Positions 12,007 through 24,251 of a DNA stretch of 64,000 nucleotides are shown piece by piece. The position numbers were made by a program, and so were the translations under genes. The DNA comes from Sweltsa coloradensis (Eukaryota; Arthropoda; Insecta; Plecoptera; Chloroperlidae), in assembly GCA_024449915.1 (NCBI GenBank), contig JAMZAV010003233.1, positions 62,001 through 126,000 on the forward strand. The letters run 5' to 3'. The notes below the pieces were generated by a model. That model saw only the letters and a program-made list of their open reading frames with translations, was not told the DNA's origin and did no database searches. Every line of letters begins with the position of its first letter. Position 1 is the first letter of the stretch.

Positions 12007-12873
12007 AAAGTTGAGGAGCTTGGGATCAAAAAGCAGTTTGCCATTTAGTACATAAAATTTAAAGGGCCTTTTTAGTTTTTTTAAACAGTTTGGATAAAAA
12101 AGCAAAAGTATGTCCCCGATTTTTCATGGTAAGAAAAATACAGTTCGAAACGAAGCGCTGCATTGTCCACCGCCCTGTTTGTATCAGAATGCTGTATGTC
12201 CACCCGAGCCAATCAGATTGCTTGAACGGAGCCGCGAAACACTACCTATGGGTGACAGCGGCAAGTACTGATAAAACATTAGCTCGCTGTCAAAATATTG
12301 TTTGTTTGATGTTTGAAAATTTTTTGTTATAAATTATTTGTTTTGATCGTAATGTAAGATGATGTTATAAATTAAAGACCACAGTCGTGGATCTAGAAAG
12401 CGTCCAAAAAATGAAAGTAAAGTAGCCAAAGCGAAAAAGCAAAGGTAAGTGCCTTTTTTATGATATTTAGGAGAGGCCTTTACCTTACTTAAGCCCTAGG
12501 CCTAGGTGAATTTCTATCAAAGAATGAATAGCAAATCTCAGTTTTTAGACAAGGCGTATATACGAGTTAGTAGATGTGGCGTAGATGTGGCGTAAATAAT
12601 AAACTGATTGAGCATTGTTTGTTTGTTTGATTCAAAACGCTGCATGTCCACCACGTTTGATTCAAAATGCAGTTTGCCCAAACAAAATATTGTGTACAAT
12701 GTACAATTATTACAATATTTTTTTTTCCCATAAGAGAACATGTCTTACAATAATGACCTTATACCTCAAAAAAAATACACTCTACATTCATATTTTAATA
12801 ATATAAGTTTTTTTGCAATTTAAACAAATTAACTTTTACAGATAACTGCGTTTTGATCCCAAGCTCCTCAGTT
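12007..12873. repeat. Inverted repeat pair about 0.87 kb apart
   Basis: GAGGAGCTTGGGATCAAAA near 12,010 recurs as its reverse complement near 12,850-12,872, about 28 bp in all with one or two mismatches. The pair may mark the ends of a nonautonomous element. The interior is AT-rich with a repeated TGTCCACC motif (about 12,198 and 12,648) and no gene. No target duplication was identified. Confidence 0.4.
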
Positions 12874-14554
12874 GATGGCTGAAGTAAACCCATCGTTTAA
12901 CTAATGCTTTAAAAGGAGCATCCATAAATAAGACTAAGTGTGTGCAGCTCAAGGACTGTTGCCCCTGCCCCAAACCTTATTCTAGAATAACCTCATCTAA
13001 TACACATATTATGTAATCAATATTTAGTGCCCTGGACGAATTTGCAGCTATATGCGAAAACTGGAGTGTTTTTCCGGGGGGTCTCCGGTGTCGTCACCGT
13101 TTGGGGGCAAGGGGCCCTGGGTCCCGGGACCTTATGCCCAGAGGCTGTACGGGCGGCCCCCTTGGGAAAAGCCAAAAGCCACAAGGGGACGGCGAGGCGC
13201 CACCGCCAGGGCCTAGGCGTGCGTGTGACAGTGACTGGGGACATCTGCGTGGTCCGGGGGGCGGTTAGTTATTGCAAATATTACCGGTTCATTTCCCCTG
13301 AAAAAATTTTTTCCCAAAATTCCCAGCCAAACCCTGGGTTTTGGAAAAAAAGGTTGCGTCGAGAGGTTTCCGTTTACTAAAAAAACAAGCATGGTTAAAA
13401 TAACCCCGGTAAAAGGATGAGGGGCCGAAAAAGGGTGCCCTTTTTCCCGTAAAGTATATGTATTTGTCTGGCTGGGAAAGGGGCTTTGGATGGAGGGTGT
13501 ATTGATGCGCTGTTGTGTGGTGCCCGCATCTTACAGCCTCGGTGTTAAAATTTTTGTTTTTATCTGGCCCACGATGACGAAAATTGAGAGGGGGGGGCCT
13601 CACCCAAAAGGACGGCGTGAACAACAACCCCTTTTAAGTGTGCTCTATATTTCCAAATAACACGACTGTTATAAAAACAGCCTGCCTCCTCCCCAATGCA
13701 TAGTGGGTTCCCCCCATACAAAAAGGGTACCGTATTTTTTTTCTAGATGTTGTGACCAACTTGTGGGGGAAAATAGCCCGTGTCTTTACTGTAGTTTATC
13801 CAAGACAAAAATACTTCCTTAATTGGTCTCGATTTTCCAAGGTGCTTTAAGTGTTGGCGGGAGTGATTGACAAAAGCGGAGCACGTGGGGAGGGGGGGGG
13901 GGGGAATTTTAAAAATCAAAGACCCCGCGTAAAGTGCGATTCCCTCCCATAGGGGTAGCTAAAAGAAATCTCCCCGTAACCCTGCAGGGGGTTCAATAAA
14001 AAGGGGGAACCAGACCTGTAAATTTTTCGAGCGTAGATGGGGAATTACCCTGCGGACAGATTTGGGCAAACGAAAATAAAAAATTTCTTCTGTTCTAAAT
14101 AAAGCAACACTTTCTCTTGCGGCGATTTATAGACGACAGAGTGGAATTTCGGAATACAACTTATCAAAAAGGGGAGCGATTAGTTTTTTTTTCCCCGGTA
14201 AATCCAAAAGACTGAAGGGTGTTTGTGATTCCGTTTGTAGATGGAATTATGAATCAAAAAACCCAGGGAAAAGAAGAATAAGAATTTTCCAAAAGAAGCC
14301 ATCTGAAAATTAAAAGCGAAAAGATCACTATCCCCCAAAAGTTGGACACCTAAAAGTACCAATGTCAATTTTATTTTCCGGTTAAAAGAATCAGCACTTT
14401 TTTTCCCCCCGGGCCCCATTGTCTTTACGGCTGAAAGATTGAGATTGCAGATCATTTGTTGGGTATCACTTGGGGGGTTTCCCCTTTTAAAAAGCTGAAT
14501 CTATTTGCTTTTTAAAATCTCGCTTGACTCTGTAGCAGTTGTGAAAAAATTTTA

Positions 14555-14885
14555 AATTGGATATTGTTTTAACGTTCTATTATGCAACTTGGCTTACGAG
14601 ACAAGGGAGGGACAAAGGGATGACGCGAGGGGAAAAGGGAGTGGACACCGTGCTGGTCAGAACCAGCCACAAGCATGGGGGGGGCGGGGGTTCCCCCACG
14701 TCGTGGTCGTCTCCGTCTGTGTCTCACCCGTCCGTGTTGTCATTGTCGTCCCCCGTCGGAGAGGTAGTCAAAGGGAAGGGGAAAGTTCCCCGACGACACC
14801 CAGAGCTTCCCATTGTTTCAGGGAGAAAACTCCCCTAATCACGGGCCAAAACCCCCGGGGGGTTGCGAGTTTTAATTTGATGACA
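14555..14885 (+). repeat. Family B repeat copy
   Basis: It starts TTGGATATTG and contains TATGCAACTTGGC, GACGCGAGGGG, GGGTTCCCCCACGTCGTGG, GTCTCCGTCTGTGTC, GGTAGTCAAAGGGAAGGGG, TTTCAGGGAG and CACGGGCCAAA. It ends near 14,885. Open frames across it (14,557-14,978) are incidental. Confidence 0.75.
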
Positions 14886-15984
14886 GGGGCAGTTTTCGAC
14901 CTAGTATTTTTTGTACAAATCGTAAAAAACTTAAAAGATCCAAACCCCTTAGAAATTTTAATTCCATGTTCCCACTAATCACCAGAAAAACTTTTGGGAC
15001 ACCCAAACCCCTACAACAGGTGAGCAACTAAAAAAACTTTAGATAGCAACGTAATTTTACAAATGATCGTTTTTAAATTTTTTAAAATATTACGAAAGTG
15101 TCATGGCAAGATCCTAAATTTCGCGAGGCGTAACAACGGGGAAAGTCTGGTAAGGGCCGTCCCGCAACAATAAAATTCAAACTAAATCAATCCCAGTGTT
15201 AGGATTCTACAATTTTATCTTTTACAATGTTAAAAGCTTGCAGTTTCGACAAAAAACTAAAGGGATCAAGGACGATAAAGGCAGGTCCCCGGCTGGGCAA
15301 CTGAGTCTCCAACCCCGACAGACCCTGCCAGCAGTGCAACTACATTCACATCCTCACAAACTGCTGCTGCTCCCACAAGATATGGCAAAAAAATTTTAAG
15401 GAATTGGGAAACGTAGGAAACCAAATGCAGCTGCGGAAACTAGAAAAGTATGGTAACTTATGCATGCCTGGTATGGGGCGCACATTTGTTAGCTGTGGTG
15501 AGTTCCTTACCCACAAGCAAGCCTACAAGTGGTGCATCTGTGAGCAATTTTTCGAAAAACCCAAAAAAGCAACCCCAAATTTTGGGCTTAAAATGCCTAA
15601 CCCACAAACAAAAAGGGGTCCTTGAAGATGATGAACGCTCAATATTCTTGAAGTGACGACAATTTTGTGGTGTCCTAAATACACCACAAGCTAGTGAAAA
15701 CAAAGAAGGTATGTATGTTATAGACTTCCCATTTTTATTATTATTGTTAACTATTGTAGTTAAATGTGAAAAAGGGCACATTTACACACGTTCAGACCCT
15801 TTTAAGAAAATTCTTACCAAAAACAAAAATCATGCAATTTGTGGTGGATAAACCGATTTTTTTTTCTTTGGCTTCTTTTATTCAAGTGCAATTTTTTTTA
15901 ATTTGTATAAATAGGTTCAGGGCGCTTTAACAGCTAAGATTATTCCGCCTCCAAGATAAAATTTAAATTTTTTTATTTAGAGTT

Positions 15985-16290
15985 ACCACCGTGTAACCCA
16001 AATTTCCAAGGGGAGGAACGTAAGGGGGGACCCGGGGGGGGCAAGGGGTGGGCAGGCCCGTGCGGTCGAATCAGCCACAAGCTTAAGGGGAGGGCAGGGT
16101 TCCCCCCCGGGGTGGTCTCTTCGTCTGTGTCATCTCCGTCCGTGTTGTCATTGTCGCGCCTCAGGGGGGTAGTCAAGGGAAGGGAAACCCCCCGACACGT
16201 TAAAAGCTGGCCACCGTTTCGGGGAAAAAAACTCCCTTAATTTGGGGCCAAACCACGAAAAGGTTGCGATTTTGGAATTTTTGATGGTTT
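15985..16290 (+). repeat. Family B repeat copy, 5'-diverged
   Basis: It has the GGGGAGGAACGTAAGG, GGTCGAATCAGCCACAAGC, TCGTCTGTGTCATCTCCG, GGGGTAGTCAAGGGAAGGG and CCAAACCACGAAAAGG landmarks. The head is not recognisable, and homopolymers are distorted. Confidence 0.65.
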
Positions 16291-17365
16291 TTAGATTTTA
16301 CCACCAGTTATATAAATATAAGTGCAACGAGGGTTTAGATCAGCATTTAAAACAACTGTTTGACGAAAATGCTTTGGATCTTAAAAAATTTCGTACGGAT
16401 TTCGTGAATACTCGCGTCATGAAAAAGTATACATGATAAAGCAAAGTAAGGGGCATATTCACCCCGGGGCCTACATCTAAAATAGACTGTCAGTAACCCC
16501 TGGGGAATTGTGGTCTTTTGGGTTGGCTCCCTGGAGGTGGCAATGACGTCAGGCATTCCGATTTGGGGAGGCTTGTACCTGAAAACGGGCCAACCCCCTT
16601 GTCTGTTTTATTATTTTTGTACCGTCCTTTCATAAAAAAAAATCGTTGTAAGTGAGTAGAGGGACTATTTAAAAATTTCCGACGAAGAAACTGTGGGGCC
16701 CCAAAATTCGCAGACCTTCTAGCTGTAATGTAAATTAAAAAACCCCCCTCAATGTGAAAATGGGAACGAAATAGTTTTAAAGCAAAAAGAATAAAGGTCC
16801 TGAAAGAAGCAATTCGCTCCAGCAAAAAAGTCTCAAATTTTTGAAAAAGGGGTCAATAAAATTAAGGCTATTGAGACATTGTGAAACGGAAATCCCTTAG
16901 AGGTGTGGGGCGCGTGAGATTTCCCCGAAAAAAAGACGAGTTCGGGGGAAGGTTGGGTGTTATATTAAAAAGCCAAAAATTCCACGAAAATTGAGCCCTT
17001 ATGTCAATTTTTTAATAAAAAAAGGGAACGGTAAGAAAAGGAGCATGCAGAAAAAATTGACATGTAAAAAAACCCCTTTTGGGGCGAAATCAGCATACCA
17101 CAAGAGTAACCTAAAAAAAATTTAAAATGTGAATTAAATTAATTTTCCTATTCTTTAGGATAGCAGGCATTCTTTCATTACTAAAAAACTTTGCAAACGC
17201 TTTTTTAGGGGCGTGTTGGGTGAGCGTAATTGGTGCATTGACTGCCGTGTTTGGAGATTTTCCCCTTTTCTGTGAAAAAAACCATTTTAATCGATAGAGC
17301 CTGTTGCCCGTTTAAGTAGAATTTTTTTTTTTAAAAGGAAAAAAATGTAAAAATTGCGATTTTCA

Positions 17366-17470
17366 TGAAAAGGGGAAAGTTCCCCGACGACGACCCAAGT
17401 CGCCATTAGTTTCAGGGTGAAAAACTCCCCCAATCCGGGGCCAAACCACGGAAGGTTTCGATTGAATTTG
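17366..17470 (+). repeat. Family B repeat, 3' third only
   Basis: The stretch from GGGGAAAGTTCCCCGACG through CGCCATTAGTTTCAGGG to GGGCCAAACCACGG matches the last third of family B. The 5' part is absent. Confidence 0.7.
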
Positions 17471-18126
17471 TTCCCCCAAAAGAAAAAATATCAATGGATT
17501 ACATAAGGGTAAAAGTTTGTACTAGCCGAGTACGGCTAAAAATCGTGAGGGTTTTTATGCAGATGTTTCACACCGACAAGCTGTGCTAGGTAAGGTGGGG
17601 CGACACTCCAATATACATCTCCACGCGGGGTTTTTATGGTTTTTATGTTCCATTATAAAAAAAAAGTTTGTGACTGGTTCCATTTTGACAAGTGACTTCC
17701 CACCCCCTATGGTCATGGGTGACCAAGGGGGTCTTTGATGGGGGTGGTGACTCACTAACCCAAAGTGACAGCTCACTTAATCCTGTAATTAATCCACTGA
17801 ACCCGATCCCTACGCCGTTGAAAAAGAGCAATGACTCAGTCCTTATACCCCATATGAAACAGAAATAGCTGTACAAGGCCTAATCAACTTACTCAACGTA
17901 ATCACGGACCGTGATGGGCAAATAGAATCAAAAACTAATCGGAATCGAGAACCATGCTTAGTTCCACCCCAAAACAACACACCTCAAAATATGGAGGTAC
18001 AAAGCCTTACTGCCCTCCAAGAAGAAATAGTACAAACGTCATCTTTCATAGAAGTCACCAACCCCAAAAATTAAAAACCCAGTTACCAATCGCCAATCAG
18101 AAATCGAGAGAGATACCAGAAGTAAG

Positions 18127-18134
18127 CTTATGAC
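18127..18134 (+). repeat. Left target-site duplication CTTATGAC
   Basis: The eight bases CTTATGAC directly before the MITE at 18,135 recur directly after it (18,455-18,462). Confidence 0.75.
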
Positions 18135-18454
18135 TAGAGATACGTTTTTAGCACTTAAATTTAGAAAATTTAGCATTAATTTTGACAAATTTAGCATTTT
18201 GTAGCCATCAATTGGGTTTCTTTTCCACCAAAACCCTAAATGTAGGGTGTTTCTTAAACTTCTTCTGGTAAATGATGAATTGTAGGAAACTTTTTAATTA
18301 AATATAGTCACATAAAACGCTAGAATACATTACTAAACTAGTTCTCAATAGGCATTAAAAACATTATTTTTATTTAAAATTAGCATTTTAAATCGTCAAA
18401 ATTAGCATTTTGTTGCATAAAAAACCTAAAACGCTTAAAAAAAACTTATCTCTA
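18135..18454. mobile_element. hAT-type MITE, 320 bp
   Basis: The ends are inverted: TAGAGATACGTTTTTAG on the left and, read inwards from the right, TAGAGATAAGTTTTTTTTAAG. A perfect 8-bp direct repeat, CTTATGAC, flanks it, the length typical of hAT insertions. The interior has TTTAGCAT repeated on both sides and no reading frame. It lies within the ORF1 remnant of a non-LTR element, so it is younger than that element. Confidence 0.75.
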
Positions 18455-19409
18455 CTTATGACTAATTAAAAACAATCCTACAAAAAATTTCTCAATCAGG
18501 GAGGTTTCAAGACCCTAAATACACTCAAAAAACTCAAGAACAGGAGATTCCCCTAAAATTCCATCAACCACAAAAGCGCAAGTAGGCCTAGATCTACATC
18601 AAACATACCGGAAAACCACAACACAAGTTAGAGGACCCCCGGCGAGGAACAAACCCACTTCAATACAGGACTCTATCATAATCCCACTACAACCACAACC
18701 CGAACTTTTAGATTCTTCAGACATCATAATGGAAACTAAAGTAGAGACAACAAACAATAGACAGCATATCCAACCAGATCAAAAACGAACCACCCAAAAT
18801 TCATTCAATAAAAACAACTCAGATCTGGGACCGTTTAAACTATTGATTGAAAAACGTCACAAAAACGAAGAAGAGACAAGATCAATAGACCCCCTCCTGA
18901 TGGGGAAAATCTTACACAAAAAGTACTACAACATAACCACAATTAAAAAAACAGAAAAAAACAGAGTCGAAATTAAAAACTAACAAAGCAAATGAAGCCA
19001 ATGTAATATCAGAAGACACAACACTTATAGATAAAAATTTTCACCCTTTCATTCCTGAAACCTCACTAGGAGAAAAAAACCCTCGCAAAGTATTGCGAGA
19101 GTCGTTCTCTATAAAAGTCACTAGGCGTAACATGAATACTTTTGCCAACTCTTTAAATTGCTCAAAGACGAAATTATTATCTTTTATTTTAATTAATTAT
19201 GGAACGGGGAAAAGGGGGGGCATTCCTAAGTGAAGACACCTTCGACTCCTTTTTTATGAGAAGCTAACGAAAAGGGATACGAGAATGTCAAACGCTGTAC
19301 TAAAGGCGTCGACATATTCAGCCATGACATATTACTAATACCTATTCATTCCTTGCCAGCTCACGGTGCCTTGCCATGGTAGATTTAAAAAAGAAAAATT
19401 AAAAATATT

Positions 19410-19545
19410 ATGTTAGTTAGTTATTAGGGTTTAAGGGCACACAACACTAAAGGGTTTTCAGTGCCCGTATTCTCTTTATAATGGCATGTTATTTTTAATT
19501 TATTGTACAGCTGTGTTGATTTCAGGTATTTAAAACATTGTTTAT
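19410..19545 (-). repeat. Jockey-type 3'-UTR fragment
   Basis: GTTAGTTATTAGGGTTTAAG, then TGCCCGTATTCTCT, then ATTGTACAGCTGTGTTGAT matches 47,607-47,730, where it lies immediately 3' of an RNase H-type coding end on the minus strand. This copy therefore marks the 3' end of the same element family with its coding part missing. Confidence 0.7.
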
Positions 19546-20332
19546 GACAACCTTGGTTGTAGAAACCTACAGTCTGTGAACGCACTACTCCTGTACCTTA
19601 AGGACGAGTGTTAAAAACCCTCGTGACTCGTTATGGGGGGGGGGGGGGGAATGTCAATGTAGAATGTGAATGATGGGCAGACGAGTACCTTGATAGCGGC
19701 GTATTGCATGTAAAAAGTGCTGAATTTTATCAAGAAATGCTAAGATGACCTTCTCTCAAACAGACATGCCATACTTTAGGAGAATAAATTTATGAGATTC
19801 TCGGTGCCAAACTTCGGACACCAGATTAACGAGCGGTGTAGGGCTCGGGTTTTGAGCAAACACCGCCAGCAAATCTCGGGCGGTCAACCCCCCTGTCCCC
19901 CCCTGCCGCTATCGCCAACCGACAGTCCCAACCTCGAATCTCGATCATCCGTTGCGCAGACCCAATGTCCCCTTGTAGCCCTAGACAAATTAAGAAAATT
20001 TAATGTGCCACTAGGCAGAAATAGTTTAAAAAAATAAATAAATTGTATTTAGAGTCTACTAACTCAGTTATATACTGATTATCAGGGGGGGCAGTAATCA
20101 AAGCAACTAAAGCCACCCTGTAGGCCCCGACGCAATCGACGTTGAGCAATAACCAACTTATGATCAATATTTTTAATAGGAAATATAACAATCAGTGGGA
20201 CGGACAGTGCAAACACCCGCGGATCAGCGCCAACATCAACAAGGTCGATTCAAAACAACTCTGAATTTATTATGTGCTTCGTTTCTAGGACGGCTTCCAA
20301 AGTCACCGTTAACAATCTCCTAGAAGACAATT
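19546..20332. other. No gene recognised
   Basis: Includes a poly-G run at about 19,634-19,649 and an 81-codon frame at 19,792-20,037 with no recognisable motif. Otherwise unremarkable. Confidence 0.4.
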
Positions 20333-20670
20333 GATTGGATATTGCTTTACGTCTCATATTTATGCAACTTGGCTAATCGAGACGAAGGGAGGGACGTAAG
20401 GGAAAGACGCGGGGTACAAGGGGTGGACAGGCCTGTGCTGGTCAGAACCACCACAAGCATATGGGGAGGGCAGGGTTTCCCCACGTCGTTGGGGCGTTTC
20501 CGTCTGTGTCCCTCATCCGTCCGGTGTGTCTTTGTCGTCGCCGTCGGGGAGGTAGTCAAAGGGAAGGGGTTCCCGACGACGACCCCGAGCTCGCCATTAG
20601 TTTCAGGGAGTGAAAAATCCCCTATTCACGGGCCAAACCGGGGAGAAGGTGTCGAGTTGGAATTTGAAGA
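20333..20670 (+). repeat. Family B repeat copy, clean
   Basis: It begins TTGGATATTGCTTTACGTC and contains CAACTTGGCTAATCGAGAC, GGGTGGACAGGCCTGTGC, CATATGGGGAGGGCAGG, GTCGTCGCCGTCGGGGAGG, TTTCAGGGAG and CACGGGCCAAACC. It ends near GAGTTGGAATTTGA. With 45,128 it defines the consensus of about 340 bp. Confidence 0.85.
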
Positions 20671-20689
20671 ACTGATGGACTTTACTTCT

Positions 20690-20765
20690 GACTTTGGCGG
20701 GAATCGAACCCTGGACCTTCTGCATTGGAAGCAGATACGCTAACCACAAGACCAACGAGCCACAT
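20690..20765 (-). pseudogene. tRNA-like sequence
   Basis: On the minus strand GTGGCTCGTTGGTCTTGTGG, then TCTGCTTCCAATGCAGA, then GGTTCGATTCC gives a D-arm/A-box, a perfect 5-bp anticodon stem and a B-box. The loop would present CCA (Trp). The acceptor ends do not pair and the T-stem has mismatches, so I read it as a tRNA pseudogene or SINE head rather than a working tRNA. It lies just 3' of a family B copy; the other family B copies lack it. Confidence 0.5.
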
Positions 20766-21193
20766 AATGCATCCTATGTCCTATATGTAGGTACACAGCA
20801 GCCACAAGGTGTTGATAAAGAAATGTTATGTTACATATTTTTAAAAGATATACTTTTGTCTTTCTAAAAAATGATGAAGACGTTCTCTACAAGTGGCCAG
20901 AAGTTTTAAACCATTGTTCACTGCCAGTTCATCAAGAGGCATCTCAACGAGCATCAATAAAAAAGTCAACGACTCAACACCCGTGTCAATCAAGAGATCA
21001 GCTGATGCAGACTTGAATGAAAAAAAGTATTAGTACTGAGATTCCTTCCAATACAGGCTAAATGCTAACCGTAAACAAATTTCAAGTAAAAGTGGAGTAG
21101 AACAACGCAAAAGAGACAAAATGGACAGGCACGACAATATCCTCAAACTAATGGAGCAAATGATTGAGAGGATGACAGAATAAACCTCCTGAA

Positions 21194-21575
21194 GTGAACA
21201 ACATTAAACAGAATGATGCAAGGACACAACAGCCAAGACTTGCTCAAACAACACACCCAACTGGAATAGAAGCTAACTCCCAGTACTGTGGAGGCCCTGT
21301 AAGAAGTGAACGAAGAACCTGCACAAAACACGTCCACCTGCGACAAGAACAACAGACCGACTGCGCTGCAGGCTCTCTGCTGTGTGCGTGTAGCTGCAGG
21401 TGGTAGTTAAAAGGTGCGGGGCGGCGAGGTTATATCGCCGCTATACGTTTAGTGCAATGAAGGTTTTTTAAATCGCATTTATGTTAGCAGCACATGGGCT
21501 TTAAGGTGCGTATTTAATTGCTTGGGTGATTTTCTATATGTGCATTAAGGTTTATCGAGACGATACGGTATTGTT
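21194..21575 (+). repeat. Family A repeat copy
   Basis: Landmarks in order: AATAGAAGCTAACTCCCAGT, GTACTGTGGAGGCC, CGTCCACCTGCGACAAGAAC, CAGACCGACTGCG, the core GGTGCGGGGCGGCGAGGT (about 21,413-21,430), TAGTGCAATG, and GGTTTATCGAGACGATA. Five further copies occur in the window. No coding capacity. Confidence 0.8.
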
Positions 21576-21760
21576 TGTTGTAGTTAATATTGTTTGTTAT
21601 TGTGGAATACTGTAATACGGCGCGTTACACGTCGCCCTCAACAATTGAAGTTGAAGACTGCCCCGGTGTTCTATCTCGCCCTGGCCTTTCCCTGATTTAT
21701 TTCTGGTTTTTATTCATTCAAATTTAGTAATTTTAGACTCGTGCACTCATACTCAGCGTT

Positions 21761-22213
21761 ATGGAGAACTCAAATACTGGTAATTTCAATCCATCGAGAA
21801 AGAGAAAAAAGCAATCAAACAAAACTGTACGCGCTAATGCTGCTAAGAAGCGCATGCGTGAAAGTAGAGAGGGCAAAACATTTGCTGAGAGTATTTACAA
21901 GAAAGAACAAAACGCCAAACGCATGTCAAATATCCGTGTAAATGAAACTCCTGCTGAGAATCTGCACAGAAAAGTGGAAGTCTCAAAATGCGTAGCTATG
22001 ATTCGTCAAAATGGAACACCTGGTGAGGCTCTGCAGAGGAGAGAGGAGAATTCAAAACGTCAAGCTCGCACTCGTGAGAAAGAAACTATAGAACAGACAG
22101 CTGCAAGGAGATCGTCCAACCTAGCTCGAATAAAGGCATTAATCTTCTTCTTCATCTTCTTATGCCAGCAATTGAGCTATTTGGCCATCATGCGTTTCCG
22201 TGTTTCCCAGTAG
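21761..22213 (+). pseudogene. Helitron-like N-terminal fragment
   Basis: The frame begins MENSNTGNF and is Lys/Arg/Glu-rich, with a degenerate repeat about 25-30 residues long built on Asn/Asp-Glu-Thr-Pro-x-Glu and Arg-x-x-x-Ala-Arg-x-Arg segments (VNETPAENL, NGTPGEALQRR, REKETIEQTAARR). Many Helitron replicase/helicase predictions start with such repeats. About codon 125 the sequence turns hydrophobic and stops, so a frameshift or truncation is likely. No Rep or helicase motif follows. Confidence 0.45.
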
Positions 22214-22279
22214 AGATAGCATTCCCATCAGAAATATAATATGCATTCTTAGAAGTCTGCCGCATTTTAAACTATGATC

Positions 22280-23125
22280 TTAATTTTCAGATTTAGTGAC
22301 GCTACATTTGGCCACCACACGAGAAAGGACGAGAATTATAAGGGACACTGAAACGCTACCAGACCAATCATTCTGTCAGACTTCAACACCTATGTCAGTC
22401 CCCTTCTCAGCAGGTACCATGATATGTCCCCATCCCCAACCGACACCGACATCATTCGTGACACCCCTTCCCCCTCCTCCTCCACCATGTCCAAATCCAA
22501 CCGAACTACTTCTCCATATCTAGGCCTTCCACCGACCCCCCCCCCCCCCCGTCCACACCAACAACATCTAACAGACAACCATACATCGTGCGCCCATCCC
22601 CCATAACCGCCCCAAAGAACCGCACAAGCACCCCCGCGGAAAATCACAACCAATATAGCTCACGACGAAACAGACTCAGCCTTTGCTTCCCTTCACCCAC
22701 GTGCAAACAGAGACAGCACTAACTCGGTACCCGCCGCACCCAAATTCCAAATTACCCAAAAGGCCCCCCCCCGTCCCCAAACAGTTCAGCTTCGGGAAAA
22801 GAGAGGATTAAGCGGAAAGAAATCCTGAGCCTCCTATCCATTAAAATACCAAGGCGTCCAACTACTCCAACACCCCAGACACACAACCACCCCCCAAATC
22901 TTCAATACCAAAACCTCCAAAACTGCACCAAACCTAACCCAATATCAACAAAACAAACGGGACAACCCAAGATCCACCAACACAAGCTCCCCCCCAACCC
23001 TCCCACACATCACCTCCGACCCCTTCTTCAACAACACCCGTAAGCTCTCCCCCCCCTCTTTTCCCCCCTCGCACAATACCCAAACGACCTATTACCCCCC
23101 CTCCACACCACCCCACCCAGACGTT
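22280..23125 (+). other. C-rich, strand-asymmetric tract
   Basis: The plus strand is strongly C- and A-rich, with long C runs (22,540-22,553) and many CCACC/CCCAAA motifs. Frames read as Pro/Thr/Ser/Gln-rich low-complexity peptides. It could be the proline-rich part of a decayed retroelement gag. I cannot assign it. Confidence 0.4.
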
Positions 23126-24251
23126 TGAATTTCAAGCTACCAATCTGATGCGGGAGTTTTGTGTTACGCCAAAGTAGTCCCTCTTGTGCGGCGGAGCAGT
23201 ACAGAGTGAATGAACGTTGTGATGCCGTGTCTAGGGCACCTCACGCCATGCACATGCGCGAACTAGACCTTCAAGGAACTTCGCTTGTTGACGCTTGTGC
23301 GGTGCCAACGTGACAAAATTTTACAATACATTTGTTGCAAACATTGTGCAAATGCTCAACCAATTTCCGTGTACATGCACGCCACACATACAGTGTTGGC
23401 GGTCGGCCTGAGATCCGCTCATTTCGAGCCAGACACTCGTGCGTAAACTGTTTGTGCAGTTGAACGTAAATAGTGTATTGTTGCGTGTTTTGTTGCGTGA
23501 AACTAGTCACCAGTGTGCTTCAGGTAAGTTTGTGATGATTCTAGTCACTTGTGTTGTGACAATGGTTTCAATTTCTAACTACTAAATGAAGAGCAGTTTT
23601 TGATGCATTTTGGCTAGGGTGGGGTAAAGTTTTGTTCGGTCTAACGCAACCCATCAAAAGATAACATTCATCCCTTTACAACAAACTGTCTTCTTTGTTG
23701 GTCACAATAACTTGCGATTCCCATTCATATTTTCTGTATTTGGCTGCAAATGATTGGATGATTGGATTGGAACTCATGATGACTGAAACAACAAGAAAAT
23801 ACTGAATGCCCACCAGGAACTGGGCACAAAACAAAACTCTTAACTAGAAATTATGTAGAAAGAGAAACACCAGAAATACGAAACACTTGGAACTTCAAAA
23901 AAGCAAAAATTTAGAGATTTTTTCGAAACGATACTGGAAAAAAATCATCGAAAGTGAAAAACTGAGAATAAAAACGGAGCAAACGGAGACCACCAGTGCT
24001 GCCCATAGGCATTTCAAAGGTTTTGTTCTCTTGCAATTAGGAAAGAAGTTTGGCCACTCGCACTTACAAATCTTCCAACCAACGAAACGGAAGATAGGAA
24101 AACAAAGACTTTGCCAAGAACCTTTGGTCGACTGCCGGCATTAACCGTGGCGGGTTAGCTTTTTGCACCGATGAAGTGTATGAAATTTTTCGGATGAATT
24201 GTCCGTTGAGGACATCCGTTTCCAAAATGTACATAGACATCACAATTAAAG
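23126..24251. other. No gene recognised
   Basis: A possible splice donor (TTCAG followed by GTAAGTTT) lies at about 23,523. A weak frame at 23,887-24,144 (Lys/Glu-rich) has no recognisable motif. Confidence 0.35.

Larger units (their letters stand above)
9400..17550. other. Low-accuracy sequence region
   Basis: G, C, A and T runs are unusually frequent and irregular. Family B copies inside this interval (9,543, 14,555, 15,985) differ from clean copies mainly by homopolymer insertions and deletions. That is the pattern of unpolished long-read consensus rather than biological decay alone. Reading frames here (for example 9,471-9,817, 11,439-12,105, 13,017-13,627 and 16,490-16,825) have no recognisable domain and should not be taken as genes. 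A poor local consensus is my inference. Confidence 0.55.
17880..19190 (+). pseudogene. Jockey-type non-LTR retrotransposon ORF1 remnant
   Basis: A-rich plus-strand sequence reads in pieces as a gag-like ORF1. The best piece is 18,729-18,983, containing GPFKLLIEKRHKN, LLMGKILHKKYYNI and IKKTEKNRVEIKN. This fits the gag domain of Jockey-clade ORF1 proteins, which often run Gly-Pro-Phe, then Lys-Leu/Ile, then Ile-x-x-Ile-Lys-Lys-x-Gly-Arg-x-Arg. A 320-bp MITE interrupts the remnant at 18,135-18,454, and stops break it elsewhere. A 3'-UTR fragment of a Jockey-type element follows at 19,410, possibly the same insertion after internal deletion. Confidence 0.5.

Noticed and set aside
20690..20765. 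A functional tRNA-Trp gene
   Set aside because: The anticodon arm is good, but the acceptor stem does not pair and the T-stem is imperfect. It is kept only as a tRNA-like pseudogene.
22390..22653. A Gly/Val/Trp-rich minus-strand protein
   Set aside because: It is the antisense of a C-rich low-complexity tract and has no motif.
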